DNA of 64,000 nt from Erythrobacter sp. YJ-T3-07 (GTDB lineage: Bacteria; Pseudomonadota; Alphaproteobacteria; Sphingomonadales; Sphingomonadaceae): positions 2,817,001 through 2,881,000 of the forward strand of contig NZ_JAEAGP010000001.1 in the NCBI RefSeq assembly GCF_015999305.1, written 5' to 3'. The position numbers were made by a program, and so were the translations under genes. Shown piece after piece: positions 25,896-35,720 of the stretch; position 1 is the first letter of the stretch; every line of letters begins with the position of its first letter. The notes under the pieces were generated by a model that was not told the origin of the DNA, ran no database searches, and worked only from the letters and a program-made list of their open reading frames with translations.

Positions 25896-26768
25896 ATGAA
25901 AATCGCCTTTATCGGCCTCGGCAACATGGGCGGCGGAATGGCCGCGAATCTGGTCAAGAACGGCCACGACGTGCGCGCGTTCGACCTTTCCGAAGACGCG
26001 CTCACCAAGGCGAAGTCGAACGGCTGCGAGACCTTCACCGATGCGAAGGAAGCGGTGCAAGGCGTCGATGCGGTGGTCTCGATGCTGCCCAATGGCGGGA
26101 TCGTGAAGTCGGTCTATGCCGACGCCGTGATCGGCCACGCGCCCGAAGGCGCGGTGCTGCTAGACTGCTCGACCATCGACGTCGCCACCGCCAAGGAGGT
26201 GACCGAAATGGCCACCGCCAAAGGCTACAGGATGGTCGACGCGCCGGTCAGCGGCGGGATCGCGGCGGCGGACGGCGGCACGCTGACCTTCATGGTCGGA
26301 GGCAGCGAAGAAGCGTTCGCGGCGGCCAAGCCGATCCTCGAAGGCATGGGCAGGGCGGTGATCCATGCGGGCGATGCGGGCGCGGGCCAGACCGCCAAGA
26401 TCTGCAACAACATGCTGCTCGCGATCTCGATGATCGGCGTCGCCGAAGCGATGCAGATGGCGCAGAAGCTCGGGCTCGATCCGCAGAAGTTCTACGAGAT
26501 TTCCTCGCAGTCCTCCGGCTATTGCTGGTCGCTCAATGCCTATACCCCGTTGCCGGGTGTCGGCGTCGAGAGCCCTGCCGACCGCGACTACCAGGGCGGC
26601 TTCGCGACCGCGCTGATGCTCAAGGACCTGCGCCTTGCGATGGCGGCGGCGGAAGAGGTCGATGCGGGTGTGCCGCTGGGCGCGCGCGCGGCGAGCCTGT
26701 ACGAGGATTTCGCGGGCGCGGGCAATGACGGCCTCGATTTCTCGGCGATCATCAAGACGTACAAGTAA
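25896..26768 (+). CDS. mmsB: 3-hydroxyisobutyrate dehydrogenase
   Basis: A 290-residue beta-hydroxyacid dehydrogenase. The N-terminal NAD-binding motif is IAFIGLGNMGGGMAANL, the substrate motif DAPVSGGIAAADGGTL is near residue 117, and the catalytic lysine lies in GQTAKICNNMLL near residue 168. It oxidises 3-hydroxyisobutyrate to methylmalonate semialdehyde, which mmsA then converts to propionyl-CoA. It is the last gene of the valine cluster. TTGGAGAG precedes the ATG. Confidence 0.94.
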   Translation: MKIAFIGLGNMGGGMAANLVKNGHDVRAFDLSEDALTKAKSNGCETFTDAKEAVQGVDAVVSMLPNGGIVKSVYADAVIGHAPEGAVLLDCSTIDVATAKEVTEMATAKGYRMVDAPVSGGIAAADGGTLTFMVGGSEEAFAAAKPILEGMGRAVIHAGDAGAGQTAKICNNMLLAISMIGVAEAMQMAQKLGLDPQKFYEISSQSSGYCWSLNAYTPLPGVGVESPADRDYQGGFATALMLKDLRLAMAAAEEVDAGVPLGARAASLYEDFAGAGNDGLDFSAIIKTYK

Positions 26769-26777
26769 GCCCTCAAG

Positions 26778-26923
26778 ATCCTCCCCATTCCGCATCGCTG
26801 AAAGGGGAGGTGGCACGCTGCCTCGGGCTGCGTGACGGAGGGGCCATGGAGTGTGTCGCCCCTCCACCACCCTGCGGGTGGTCCCCCTCCCCATTGACCC
26901 TGCGGAGAAACGGGGAGGATCAG
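26778..26923. repeat. GGGGAGG palindromic repeat, family A copy 2
   Basis: A 146-bp element matching 10927-11078 in inverse orientation, with the same inner hairpins (ACCACCCTGCGGGTGGT, GCTGCCTCGGGCTGCGTG) and flanking CCTCCCC/GGGGAGG blocks. It lies between the convergent mmsB and Nmad3-like genes and includes the stop codon of the latter. Confidence 0.85.
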
Positions 26924-27636
26924 AATTGTTCGAGAACCCGCTCCAGCCATTCGCGGGGGGCCTTGCGCCTGCCTACATCCGCAACGAATTCCTGACCGCG
27001 CGCGACGCTGCGCAGGCGACCACCGCGAAGCCAGCGATCGCGCCGGTCGTGGTAGCTCAGGCCACCGGGCTTCAGCCACGCAGGCCTCTGCCACAGTGTC
27101 AGCGGACCGCCGGGCACGGTGAGGCGCAGCGCCTCGCTGGCGAAGCGCGCCTGCCTGCCCTCGCCCTCGTAGATCGTGTCGTTGCTGCCGTGCAAGCCGA
27201 GCACATGCGGGTGGATGCTATCCTCCAGATGCTCGGGGATCCCCTCGGCGAGCCGATGCATCGCCGCGACCCGGAGGTAGGCGAAGATGCGATGGTGACG
27301 CTCGCCGTCGTCGCCCGCGAACAGCCCGAAGAACAGGAAGATATCGCCTACGCCTACGCCCTGATTGGCGAGGTGCGTCTGCGCCGCCCCGACCTGCCCG
27401 AACAGGCAGCGGCCATCGCCGGTGAACAGCGGATCGTGGTGGCAGAGGCTCTCCGCGCCGAAAGCGTCCCGGCTGGCCCGGGCGGCAAGCTCGCCCAGGC
27501 GGAGGTCGCCATAGGTCGTGCGCGCGATCCCCTTGGTGTCGAGAATAGGCAGGCTGATCGGCCTGCCATCGACAATGGGCGAGGAGCCCCCGCCCGATCC
27601 GCTGTCGAACCCCTTGCGGCTGAAGACGATCTTCAT
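26920..27636 (-). CDS. Nmad3-like (nucleotide modification associated domain 3) protein
   Basis: A 238-residue protein whose N-terminus, MKIVFSRKGFDSGSGGGSSPI, is the signature of the Nmad3 family, proteins predicted from comparative genomics to accompany nucleotide or DNA-base modification systems. Later segments include ARTTYGDLRLGELA, CHHDPLF and VLGLHGSNDTIYEGEGRQARFASEALRLTVPG. No enzyme has been demonstrated. It lies 12 bp after gcvPB on the same strand and so is probably the last gene of the glycine cleavage transcript, a context that does not explain a nucleotide-related role. Family assignment is from recall of the N-terminal motif. Confidence 0.65.
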   Translation of the reverse strand: MKIVFSRKGFDSGSGGGSSPIVDGRPISLPILDTKGIARTTYGDLRLGELAARASRDAFGAESLCHHDPLFTGDGRCLFGQVGAAQTHLANQGVGVGDIFLFFGLFAGDDGERHHRIFAYLRVAAMHRLAEGIPEHLEDSIHPHVLGLHGSNDTIYEGEGRQARFASEALRLTVPGGPLTLWQRPAWLKPGGLSYHDRRDRWLRGGRLRSVARGQEFVADVGRRKAPREWLERVLEQF

Positions 27637-27648
27637 GCCGCTACCGGG

Positions 27649-29250
27649 TTACTGCCCGCCGATCTCGCTGCGTGCCGCCGCACCGCCCGGTGCCAGCTCG
27701 CCTTCCCAAGCCAGGATCGGCTTGCGCGCCGCCTGCGTTTCGTCGAGGCGCCTGCGCGGCGCGAAGTACGGCGCGGCCTTCAGGCTCTCGTCGCCAGCCT
27801 TGGCCCGCTCGGCCACCGAACGCAGCGCGCCGATGAACTGGTCGAGGCCCGCCTTGCTCTCGGTCTCGGTCGGCTCGATCAGCATCGCGCCGTGGACCAC
27901 CAGCGGGAAGTACATCGTCATCGGGTGGTAGCCCTCGTCGATCAGCGCTTTGGCCAGATCAAGCGTCGAAAGCCCCTCGGCAAAGCCCTGATCGCCGAAC
28001 AGCGCCTCGTGCATGCACGGCCCGCTCTCCCCGAAAGGTGCGTGGAGCAAATCTTCCAGCGAGCGCAGGATGTAGTTGGCGTTGAGCACCGCGTCTTCCG
28101 CGACCTGCGCCAGCCCGTCCGCACCGTGGCTGAGGATGTAGGTCAGCGCGCGGGTGAACATGCCCATCTGGCCGTGGAACGCGGTCATCCGGCCGAAGGC
28201 GTCCGAATGGCCAAACTCGCGCGCGTTCTCCTCCTCGACGAGGTGCACCGTGCCGTCTTCGCCGCGCGCGGTGAACGGCAGCGGGGCGTAGGGAGACAGG
28301 GCTTGGGAGAGGACCACCGGGCCGGAGCCCGGGCCACCGCCGCCGTGCGGGGTGGAGAAGGTCTTGTGCAGGTTGATGTGCATCGCATCGACGCCAAGGT
28401 CGCCGGGGCGCACCTTGCCGACGATCGCGTTGAAGTTCGCACCGTCGCAATAGACGAAACCGCCCGCCGCATGGACCGCGTCGGAGATTTCCTTCATGTC
28501 CCGCTCGAACAACCCGCAGGTATTGGGGTTGGTGATCATCACCGCGGCCACATCGGGGCCGAGGCGGGCTTTCAGCTTCTCAAGGTCGACGCGGCCTTCA
28601 GCGGTGGCGGGGATATCCTCCACCTCGTAGCCTGCAAAGGCGGCGGTGGCGGGATTGGTGCCGTGCGCGCTTTCGGGCACCAGCACGACCTTGCGCGCAT
28701 CGCCGCGCGCTTCGAGCGCGGCGCGGATGCACAGGATGCCGCACAGCTCGCCATGCGCGCCCGCCTTGGGGCTCATCGCGACCGAGTGCATGCCGGTGAG
28801 CGTGATCAGCCAGTTGGCCAGCTCGCTGACGACTTCCAGCGCACCTCGCACGGTGTCGACCGGCTGCAGCGGGTGAACGTCGGCAAAGCCGGGCATCCGC
28901 GCGACCTTCTCGTTCAACCGCGGATTGTGCTTCATCGTACACGAGCCGAGCGGGAAGAGGCCGAGGTCGATTGCGTAGTTTTGCCGGCTGAGCCGCGTGT
29001 AGTGGCGCACGCATTCGGGCTCGGACAGGCCGGGCAGACCGATCTCGGCCTTGCGCTCCAACCCACCCAGGCGATTGGGCGCGTCGGCCTGTGGTTCGGG
29101 CAGATCGACGCCGGTGGTCTCGGTATGGCCGATCTCGAAGATCAGCGGCTCTTCGAGCATCAGCGCGCGGTTGCCGGTGAAGGTGGGGCTTTCGGTGTCG
29201 CCAGCGAGCGGCGCGCTGGGCTTCCAGCCGGACTTGTTGGGCGCGTTCAT
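27649..29250 (-). CDS. gcvPB: glycine dehydrogenase (decarboxylating) subunit 2
   Basis: A 533-residue PLP-binding subunit of the two-gene form of the P protein, which decarboxylates glycine and passes the aminomethyl group to GcvH. The PLP lysine is in [19 protein letters not shown] (near residue 317). [15 protein letters not shown] (near 100) is also conserved. Its ATG overlaps the stop of gcvPA by 4 bp (ATGA), giving coupled synthesis of the two subunits. Confidence 0.95.
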   Translation of the reverse strand: MNAPNKSGWKPSAPLAGDTESPTFTGNRALMLEEPLIFEIGHTETTGVDLPEPQADAPNRLGGLERKAEIGLPGLSEPECVRHYTRLSRQNYAIDLGLFPLGSCTMKHNPRLNEKVARMPGFADVHPLQPVDTVRGALEVVSELANWLITLTGMHSVAMSPKAGAHGELCGILCIRAALEARGDARKVVLVPESAHGTNPATAAFAGYEVEDIPATAEGRVDLEKLKARLGPDVAAVMITNPNTCGLFERDMKEISDAVHAAGGFVYCDGANFNAIVGKVRPGDLGVDAMHINLHKTFSTPHGGGGPGSGPVVLSQALSPYAPLPFTARGEDGTVHLVEEENAREFGHSDAFGRMTAFHGQMGMFTRALTYILSHGADGLAQVAEDAVLNANYILRSLEDLLHAPFGESGPCMHEALFGDQGFAEGLSTLDLAKALIDEGYHPMTMYFPLVVHGAMLIEPTETESKAGLDQFIGALRSVAERAKAGDESLKAAPYFAPRRRLDETQAARKPILAWEGELAPGGAAARSEIGGQ

Positions 29251-30614
29251 GCCAGCACCTCCTTCAGGGCAGCGCAGAGGGCGTCGATATCCTCCTCACT
29301 GGTGGTTTCGGTGAGCGTGACGAGCAGCCCTTCGGACAGGGCATCATTGGCCGGGAAGAGCCGCCCGAGCGAGACGCCCGCGAGGATGCCGTGATCGGCC
29401 AGCCTGCGGACGACCTTGCGTGCGTCCTGCCCGATCATCAGCGTGAATTCGTTGAAGAAGCTGTCGTTGAGCACGGTGACGCCGGGCACTGCCGCCAGCT
29501 TGTCCGCTGCGAGGCACGCGAGGCGGTGGTTCTCCGCCGCCAGCTGGCGCAGCCCCTTCTCGCCCAGCAGGCTCATGTGGACGTTGAAGGCGAGCGCGCA
29601 CAGCCCGCTGTTGGTGCAGATATTGCTCGTCGCCTTCTCGCGCCGGATATGCTGCTCGCGCGTCGAGAGCGTCAGCACGAAACCGCGCTTGCCCTCGGCA
29701 TCCTGCGTTTCGCCGCACAGCCGCCCCGGCATCATGCGGACGTGCTTGGGGTCGCGCACCGCGAACAGGCCGAGGTACGGCCCGCCGAACTGGAGCCCGA
29801 CGCCAATCGACTGGCCCTCCCCGACGACGATATCCGCGCCCATTTCGCCCGGCGATTTGACCGCACCCAGCGCGACCGGCTCCAGGTTCACCGCGATGAC
29901 CAGCGCGCCCTTGGCGTGCGCGGCTTCGCTGATCTTCTCGAGGTCCGAGAGCCGCCCGAGAATGTCCGGGTACTGGACCACCACGCACGAGGTATCCTCG
30001 TCGATCCGGCTGACCAGCCCGTCGAGATCGGGCGATCCCTGCAGGCTCGGCTGCGCGTCGGCAATCTCGTCCTCGGTGAACTTCGCCATGGTCCGCACGA
30101 CCTCGGCATAGTGCGGATGCAGCGCGCCCGAGAGCACGACCTTCTTGCGCTTGCCGCGCGCAATCCGCCCCGCCATCGCGATCGCTTCCCAGCACGCGGT
30201 CGAGCCATCGTACATCGAAGCATTGGCGACCGCGCAGCCATAGAGGCGCGCGACCTGCGTCTGGAACTCGAACAGCATCTGCAGCGTGCCCTGCGCGATC
30301 TCGGGCTGATACGGCGTGTAGGCGGTCAGGAACTCGCCGCGCTGGATGATATGATCGACGGACGCGGGCACGTGGTGGCGATAGGCCCCCGCACCGAGGA
30401 AGAAGGGCGCATCGCCCGCCGCGAGGTTCTTGCCGGAAAGCGCGCGCATGTGCCGCTCCACCGCCATCTCGCTGGCATGCATCGGCAGGCCCTCTATCGG
30501 GCCTTTGAGCCGCGCGTGTTCGGGCACATCGACGAACAGGTCATCGATGCTGGACGCACCGACTTTCGCGAGCATTTCGCCGCGGTCGGCATCGGTCAGG
30601 GGGAGGTAGCGCAT
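29247..30614 (-). CDS. gcvPA: glycine dehydrogenase (decarboxylating) subunit 1
   Basis: A 455-residue subunit, the N-terminal half of the P protein. It starts [27 protein letters not shown] and contains [42 protein letters not shown] and [29 protein letters not shown] segments typical of GcvPA. It forms an alpha2beta2 complex with GcvPB. Separated from gcvH by a palindromic repeat at 30627-30743. Confidence 0.95.
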   Translation of the reverse strand: MRYLPLTDADRGEMLAKVGASSIDDLFVDVPEHARLKGPIEGLPMHASEMAVERHMRALSGKNLAAGDAPFFLGAGAYRHHVPASVDHIIQRGEFLTAYTPYQPEIAQGTLQMLFEFQTQVARLYGCAVANASMYDGSTACWEAIAMAGRIARGKRKKVVLSGALHPHYAEVVRTMAKFTEDEIADAQPSLQGSPDLDGLVSRIDEDTSCVVVQYPDILGRLSDLEKISEAAHAKGALVIAVNLEPVALGAVKSPGEMGADIVVGEGQSIGVGLQFGGPYLGLFAVRDPKHVRMMPGRLCGETQDAEGKRGFVLTLSTREQHIRREKATSNICTNSGLCALAFNVHMSLLGEKGLRQLAAENHRLACLAADKLAAVPGVTVLNDSFFNEFTLMIGQDARKVVRRLADHGILAGVSLGRLFPANDALSEGLLVTLTETTSEEDIDALCAALKEVLA

Positions 30615-30626
30615 TGAAACTCCTTA

Positions 30627-30743
30627 GCCCCTCCCGCCTGCGGGAGGGGAGCGAGACTTGGGCCGCGAAGCGGTCTTAGTCGCAGCGGGGTGGGCCCACC
30701 GGCCCATGCCCACCCCCTGCCCCTCCCGCGAGCGGGAGGGGAG
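30627..30743. repeat. CCCCTCCCG palindromic repeat, family B copy 3
   Basis: A 117-bp element between gcvH and gcvPA. It has terminal hairpins CCCTCCCGCCTGCGGGAGGG and CCCTCCCGCGAGCGGGAGGG, and the inner AGCGAGACTTG...CTTAGTCGCAGC shared with the 23621 copy. It sits inside an operon, so it is transcribed into the mRNA between two coding regions. Confidence 0.85.
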
Positions 30744-30750
30744 ATCGGCA

Positions 30751-31122
30751 TCAAAGCCCGTCGACGAAGCTCTTGTAGGCGGCTTCGTCCATCAGGCCTT
30801 CCAGCTCGCTTTCGTCGGCGACGGTCAGCTTGAAGAACCAGCCGTCTTCCTCGGGCGAGGTGTTCACCAGCGCGGGGTCTTCTTCGAGCGCGGAGTTCAC
30901 CTCGATCACCGTGCCGGTGATCGGCGCGTAGACGTCGCTCGCTGCCTTCACGGACTCGACCACCGCCGCATCCTTGCTCTTTTCAAGCTCGGTGCCTTCG
31001 TCGGGCAGTTCGACGAACACGATGTCGCCCAGCTGCTCCTGCGCATAGTCGGTGATGCCGACAGTCGCGGCTTCGCCTTCGACTTCGATCCACTCGTGGT
31101 CTTCGGTGTAGTAACGGGACAT
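30751..31122 (-). CDS. gcvH: glycine cleavage system H protein
   Basis: A 123-residue lipoyl carrier. The lipoylated lysine is K59 in [14 protein letters not shown], inside the usual hammerhead fold; the N-terminus [13 protein letters not shown] and C-terminus [26 protein letters not shown] are typical. It shuttles the aminomethyl group from GcvP to GcvT and electrons to lipoamide dehydrogenase. Only 3 bp separates it from the gcvT stop. Confidence 0.95.
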   Translation of the reverse strand: MSRYYTEDHEWIEVEGEAATVGITDYAQEQLGDIVFVELPDEGTELEKSKDAAVVESVKAASDVYAPITGTVIEVNSALEEDPALVNTSPEEDGWFFKLTVADESELEGLMDEAAYKSFVDGL

Positions 31123-31125
31123 GTG

Positions 31126-32250
31126 CTAGCTCCCCCGGAAATAGCGGTGTTGGACAAAGGGCATTTTCGCGACGCGCGCGGGCAGGCGTTTGTTCCGGAC
31201 CTGCACTTCGAGCGCGGTATCGATCTGGGCATGGGCGGCATCGACATAACCCACGGCGATGGGATGGCCGAGCGTGGGCGAGAAGCCGCCGCTGGTGACG
31301 GTGCCAACCTGAGTGTCACCGGCGAAAATCTCCGCACCTTCGCGCGCTGGCAGGCGGCCTTCGAGCGTCAGGCCGACCCACTTGCGCGGCGTGCCTTCCA
31401 CAATCTCGCGGTTGATCCGCTCGGCACCCGGATAGCCGCCTTCGGTGCGGCGGCGCTTGTTGATCCCGAAGATCAGCCCCGCCTCGATCGGGCTCGTCTC
31501 GGGCGACAAGTCGTGGCCGTAGAGTGGCAGCCCGGCTTCGAGCCGCAGCGAATCGCGGGCGCCCAGCCCGATCGGCTTCACCTCGGGCTCGCCACACAGC
31601 AGCGTGGCGACCTCTTCCACCGCATCGGCCGCGACCGAAATCTCGAACCCGTCTTCGCCCGTATAGCCGGCGCGCGCGATGGTTACCTCGTGACCGGCGA
31701 TGGTGTACTGGCCGAACTTCATGAAGGTCAGCCCGGAGAGCGGATATTCGCCCTCGGCATGCCGCGCCAGCGCGTCCGCCGCCTTGGGTCCCTGCAGGGC
31801 GAGCAGAGCGCGGTCTTCCAGATGGTTGAGCGTGATGTCGTCGGGCAGATGTTCGCGCAGGTGGCCGATATCGTCCCACTTCGTCGCGCCGTTGACCACC
31901 AGATAGAGATGCTCGGGCCAGCGCGAGACCATCAGGTCGTCGAGGACGCCGCCATTCTCGTCGAGCAGCAGCGAATAGCGCTGGCTACCCAGCTTCAGGG
32001 TCGAGAGGTCGATAGGCAGCACCGCTTCCACCGCTGCATCCAGATCGGGGCCCGAAAGCAGCAACTGGCCCATGTGCGACACGTCGAACAGGCCCGCGCT
32101 GGTACGCGTCCATTCGTGCTCCGCCACGATGCCCTCATACTGAATTGGCATTTCGTAGCCCGCGAAAGGCACCATCCGCGCGCTTTGCGCACGGTGCCAC
32201 GCATCCAGCGGCAGGCTCATGATTTCTTCGGGCGTTTCTTCTTCGCTCAT
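31126..32250 (-). CDS. gcvT: aminomethyltransferase, glycine cleavage T protein
   Basis: A 374-residue tetrahydrofolate-dependent aminomethyltransferase. FAGYEMPIQYEGIVAEHEWTR (near residue 26) leads into the conserved GLFDVSHMGQ; ARAGYTGEDGFEI (near 195) and GLGARDSLRLEAGLPLYGHDL (near 228) carry the folate-binding and catalytic Asp region. The last segment, LGHPIAVGYV, is also typical. First gene of the gcvT-gcvH-gcvPA-gcvPB operon, immediately downstream of the glycine riboswitch. Confidence 0.95.
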   Translation of the reverse strand: MSEEETPEEIMSLPLDAWHRAQSARMVPFAGYEMPIQYEGIVAEHEWTRTSAGLFDVSHMGQLLLSGPDLDAAVEAVLPIDLSTLKLGSQRYSLLLDENGGVLDDLMVSRWPEHLYLVVNGATKWDDIGHLREHLPDDITLNHLEDRALLALQGPKAADALARHAEGEYPLSGLTFMKFGQYTIAGHEVTIARAGYTGEDGFEISVAADAVEEVATLLCGEPEVKPIGLGARDSLRLEAGLPLYGHDLSPETSPIEAGLIFGINKRRRTEGGYPGAERINREIVEGTPRKWVGLTLEGRLPAREGAEIFAGDTQVGTVTSGGFSPTLGHPIAVGYVDAAHAQIDTALEVQVRNKRLPARVAKMPFVQHRYFRGS

Positions 32251-32304
32251 TCAAAAATATCCGACAGCTGCGGGAAGACGCGCGGGTGATCGCGCATCCT
32301 TGCC

Positions 32305-32495
32305 GCCTGCCCCCTCTGTCGGAATACCTGAGAGCTTACCCCTTCGGTGGCCTCCCCCCGAGGGGAGAAAGCGCTTTCCAGAGTGTCCAATCGGCGCGCG
32401 CGGTTCGCCTTGCCTGAGAGTTTCCGGGGCGGTTGCTCCTTCGGCGCCGCGGTTCGGCCAGGGCCTCTCCACGATCTCTCCCGCGCGCTCCGCCG
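32305..32495 (-). promoter_or_regulatory. tandem glycine riboswitch
   Basis: Two glycine aptamers in series on the minus strand, upstream of gcvT. The first, read 5'-3' on that strand, has GGGAGAGA, GCCGAAGGAGCAA (32433-32445) and ACTCTCAGGCAAGG (32408-32421), closing with GGACACTCTGGAAAG (32373-32387). The second has CACCGAAGGGGTAAGC (32335-32350), CTCTCAGGTATTCCG and GACAGAGGGGG (32309-32319). These are the invariant blocks of the class. High glycine is expected to switch the operon on. About 55 bp separates the second aptamer from the gcvT ATG. Confidence 0.93.
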
Positions 32496-32549
32496 CAGAA
32501 TCGCTTCTGCGGAGAACGGCTGGCGGTGTGCGTTATTTGCTGCGGTGCG

Positions 32550-35189
32550 TCAATCGAGATTGGGACGCAGCCAGCGTTCGGCGGTCGCGATATCCACGCC
32601 TCTGCGCTGGGCATAATCTTCCAGCTGGTCGCGCCCGATCCGGGCAACCCCGAAATACTCCGCTTCCGGATGGCCGAAATAGAACCCGCTGACCGCCGCC
32701 GTGGGCCACATCGCGAAATTCTCGGTCAACGTGAGGCCGGTATTGACCTCGGCATCGAGCATCTCGAACAGCATCGGCTTGAGCGAGTGATCGGGGCATG
32801 CGGGGTAGCCGGGCGCGGGGCGGATGCCGCGATACTCTTCCTTGATCAGCGCATCATTGGTCAGCTGTTCGTCGGGCGCATAGCCCCACAGATCGGTGCG
32901 GACATGCTTGTGCAGCCGCTCTGCGAACGCCTCTGCAAAGCGATCCGCGAGCGACTTGAGCAGGATGTCGGAATAGTCGTCCTTGTCCGCGATGAACTTG
33001 CGCGAAGGCTCGTCGATCCCGTGGATGCCGACTGCAAAGCCGCCGATCCAGTCGCCCGCCGGATCGATGAAGTCGGCGAGGCACATGTTCGCGCGATCGC
33101 GGCTTTTCTTGATCTGCTGGCGGAGCATGGGGAGCACGACATGCTCCTCGTTGCGCTCGAGATAGACCGTGATGTCGTCGCCATCGCGCGCGCAGGGCCA
33201 CAGGCCGCACACCCCGCGCGCGGTCAGCCATTTTTCATCGATGATCCGGTCGAGCATCGCGTTGGCATCGTCGAACAGCGTACGCGCGGTTTCGCCGACC
33301 ACTTCGTCGTCGAGGATTTTCGGGAAGTTGCCGTGCAGCTCCCACGCGCGGAAGAACGGCGTCCAGTCGATATACTCGCGCAGATCCGCCAGCGACCAGT
33401 CGTCGAACACATGCAGGCCGGGCTGCAGGGGCGGAGCGGGCTTGTCCGAATAGAACGGGTCGTAGTGATTGGCGCGCGCTTCCTCGAGCGTGAAAAGCGG
33501 GTTCTTGGTCTTGCCCTCGCGCGCTTCGCGCACCTTCACATATTCGCTGGCCGTGTCGTCGACGAAGGCATCCCGCTGGGTATCGGACAGCAGGCGGCTC
33601 GCCACCCCGACCGCGCGGCTCGCGTCGAGCACGTGGATCACCGGGCCTTCATAGGCCGGGTCGATCCGGAGCGCGGTGTGCACCTTGCTGGTGGTCGCCC
33701 CGCCGATCAGCAGCGGGATCGTCATCTGCGCGCCCTGCATCTCTTCCGCCACGGTCACCATCTCGTCGAGCGAGGGGGTGATCAGGCCCGACAGGCCGAT
33801 GATATCCGCCTTGTTGTCGTTCGCCGCCTTCAGGATATCGCTCCACGGCACCATCACGCCAAGGTCGATCACGTCGTAGCCGTTGCACTGGAGCACGACG
33901 CCGACGATGTTCTTGCCGATATCGTGGACGTCGCCCTTCACGGTCGCCATCACGATCCTGCCCTTGGTCTTCTGCTCGGCTTCGGGAAGCTTGTCCTTCT
34001 CCGCCTCGATATAGGGGATCAGGTGGGCGACCGCCTTCTTCATCACGCGCGCCGACTTCACCACCTGCGGCAGGAACATCTTGCCCGAACCGAACAGGTC
34101 GCCGACCACGTTCATCCCGTCCATCAGCGGGCCTTCGATCACCTCGATCGGGCGACCGCCGCGCACATCGGTGGCGGCGCGCATTTCCTCGGTATCGTCG
34201 ACGATATGCGCGTCGATGCCCTTGACCAGCGCGTGTTCCAGCCGCTTCTCGACCGGCCAGCCGCGCCATTCGGCGGCTTCCTTCTCCGCCTTCTGGTCCT
34301 TGCCCTTGTAGCTTTCGGCGAGCGCGATCAGCCGTTCGGTCGCGGTCTCATCGCCCGGCACATCGCGGTTGAGGATCACGTCCTCGCACGCTTCGCGCAG
34401 CGTCGGGTCGATCTGATCGTAGATGTCGATCTGGCCCGCATTGACGATCGCCATGTCCAGCCCGGCGGGGATCGCGTGGTACAGGAAAACCGAATGCATC
34501 GCGCGGCGCACGACTTCGTTGCCGCGGAAGGAGAAGGAGAGGTTGGAGAGCCCGCCGCTGGTCTTGGCGTGGGGGCACGCGACCTTGATCTCCTTCACCG
34601 CCTCGAGGAAATCGAGCCCGTAGCGGTCGTGTTCCTCGATCCCCGTCGCCACCGCGAAGATATTGGGGTCGAAGATGATGTCTTCGGGCGGGAAGCCGAT
34701 TCCGGTCAGCAGCTTGTAGGCGCGCGTGCAGATCTCGACCTTGCGCTGCTTGGTGTCGGCCTGGCCGGTCTCGTCAAAGGCCATGACCACGGCAGCCGCG
34801 CCGTAATCCATGCATAGCCGTGCGTGAGCGAGGAATTCCTCCTCGCCTTCCTTCATCGAAATCGAGTTCACGATCGGCTTGCCCGAGACGCACTGCAGGC
34901 CCGCCTCGATCACATGCCATTTCGAGCTGTCGACCATCACCGGCACGCGCGCGATGTCGGGTTCGGCACCGATCAGCTTGAGGAAGGTGGTCATCGCGTG
35001 GACCGCGTCGAGCAGGCCTTCGTCCATGTTGACGTCGATCACCTGCGCGCCGTTTTCGACCTGCTGGCGCGCGACCTCCACTGCGGCGGCGTAGTCGCCT
35101 TCCATGATCAGCTTCTTGAACCGGGCGGAGCCGGTCACATTGGTCCGCTCGCCGATATTGACGAAGTTGGCGATATTCTGCTCGGTCAT
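32550..35189 (-). CDS. metH: cobalamin-dependent methionine synthase, folate/B12/activation part
   Basis: An 879-residue protein corresponding to the C-terminal three quarters of MetH. In order: the pterin-binding domain ([16 protein letters not shown] at residues 9-24; [25 protein letters not shown] near 92), the four-helix cap (near 330-420), the cobalamin domain with the axial histidine in [15 protein letters not shown] (near 423), and the activation domain ending in [21 protein letters not shown]. The homocysteine-binding domain is missing here and is encoded by the separate gene at 35717-36766. The two proteins must act together. Starts 3 bp after the GNAT gene. Confidence 0.95.
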   Translation of the reverse strand: MTEQNIANFVNIGERTNVTGSARFKKLIMEGDYAAAVEVARQQVENGAQVIDVNMDEGLLDAVHAMTTFLKLIGAEPDIARVPVMVDSSKWHVIEAGLQCVSGKPIVNSISMKEGEEEFLAHARLCMDYGAAAVVMAFDETGQADTKQRKVEICTRAYKLLTGIGFPPEDIIFDPNIFAVATGIEEHDRYGLDFLEAVKEIKVACPHAKTSGGLSNLSFSFRGNEVVRRAMHSVFLYHAIPAGLDMAIVNAGQIDIYDQIDPTLREACEDVILNRDVPGDETATERLIALAESYKGKDQKAEKEAAEWRGWPVEKRLEHALVKGIDAHIVDDTEEMRAATDVRGGRPIEVIEGPLMDGMNVVGDLFGSGKMFLPQVVKSARVMKKAVAHLIPYIEAEKDKLPEAEQKTKGRIVMATVKGDVHDIGKNIVGVVLQCNGYDVIDLGVMVPWSDILKAANDNKADIIGLSGLITPSLDEMVTVAEEMQGAQMTIPLLIGGATTSKVHTALRIDPAYEGPVIHVLDASRAVGVASRLLSDTQRDAFVDDTASEYVKVREAREGKTKNPLFTLEEARANHYDPFYSDKPAPPLQPGLHVFDDWSLADLREYIDWTPFFRAWELHGNFPKILDDEVVGETARTLFDDANAMLDRIIDEKWLTARGVCGLWPCARDGDDITVYLERNEEHVVLPMLRQQIKKSRDRANMCLADFIDPAGDWIGGFAVGIHGIDEPSRKFIADKDDYSDILLKSLADRFAEAFAERLHKHVRTDLWGYAPDEQLTNDALIKEEYRGIRPAPGYPACPDHSLKPMLFEMLDAEVNTGLTLTENFAMWPTAAVSGFYFGHPEAEYFGVARIGRDQLEDYAQRRGVDIATAERWLRPNLD

Positions 35190-35192
35190 GAT

Positions 35193-35720
35193 CTAAGTCC
35201 GGTCCAGATCTCGGGCGAGAACGACATCGTCGTACAGCGTGCCGCCAACGTCGAAGCGACGCGTGCCGATCTGGCGAAATCCCTGTTTGGTGTAAAATCC
35301 GATGGCGCGGTGATTATCGTCCTTCACGCCCAGCAGCAGTCGCGCATGGCCCGCCGCCCCGGCAAGCGCGGCATCAAGCAAGCGGGCGGCGAGGCCGCTG
35401 CCGTGAAAGCGCGACAGAACGTAGATTTTCTTGAGCTCGATATCCCCCTCGCGCGCGGCGTCGAGTTCGGGCGCGGTGAGCAGGGCATAGCCGATCGGCG
35501 CGCCGTCCAGCTCGGCCAGCCAGGCCCGCGCCCCGCCTGCAAGCAGTTCGCTCAGATAGGCGGGCGCGTGCCGCCGCTGGCAATGGGCGACGAGCGCGTC
35601 CCCAGAAATCATTCCGGCGAAGCTTTCGAGGAAGGTCGCATCGGAAACCAGCGCCAGCCGCCCGGCATCCTCGCCGTCGGCCTCGCGCACCACCACACGC
35701 TCCACAGCGGCATCGCTCAT
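35193..35720 (-). CDS. GNAT family N-acetyltransferase
   Basis: A 175-residue GNAT protein with the acetyl-CoA-binding region [21 protein letters not shown] (R/QxxGxG/A motif, near residue 97-117) and the C-terminal [21 protein letters not shown]. Substrate unknown. It is wedged between the two halves of metH, overlapping the upstream half by 4 bp (ATGA), and ending 3 bp before the downstream half, so all three are one translational unit. The start was placed at 35720 because of this overlap. Confidence 0.85.
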   Translation of the reverse strand: MSDAAVERVVVREADGEDAGRLALVSDATFLESFAGMISGDALVAHCQRRHAPAYLSELLAGGARAWLAELDGAPIGYALLTAPELDAAREGDIELKKIYVLSRFHGSGLAARLLDAALAGAAGHARLLLGVKDDNHRAIGFYTKQGFRQIGTRRFDVGGTLYDDVVLARDLDRT

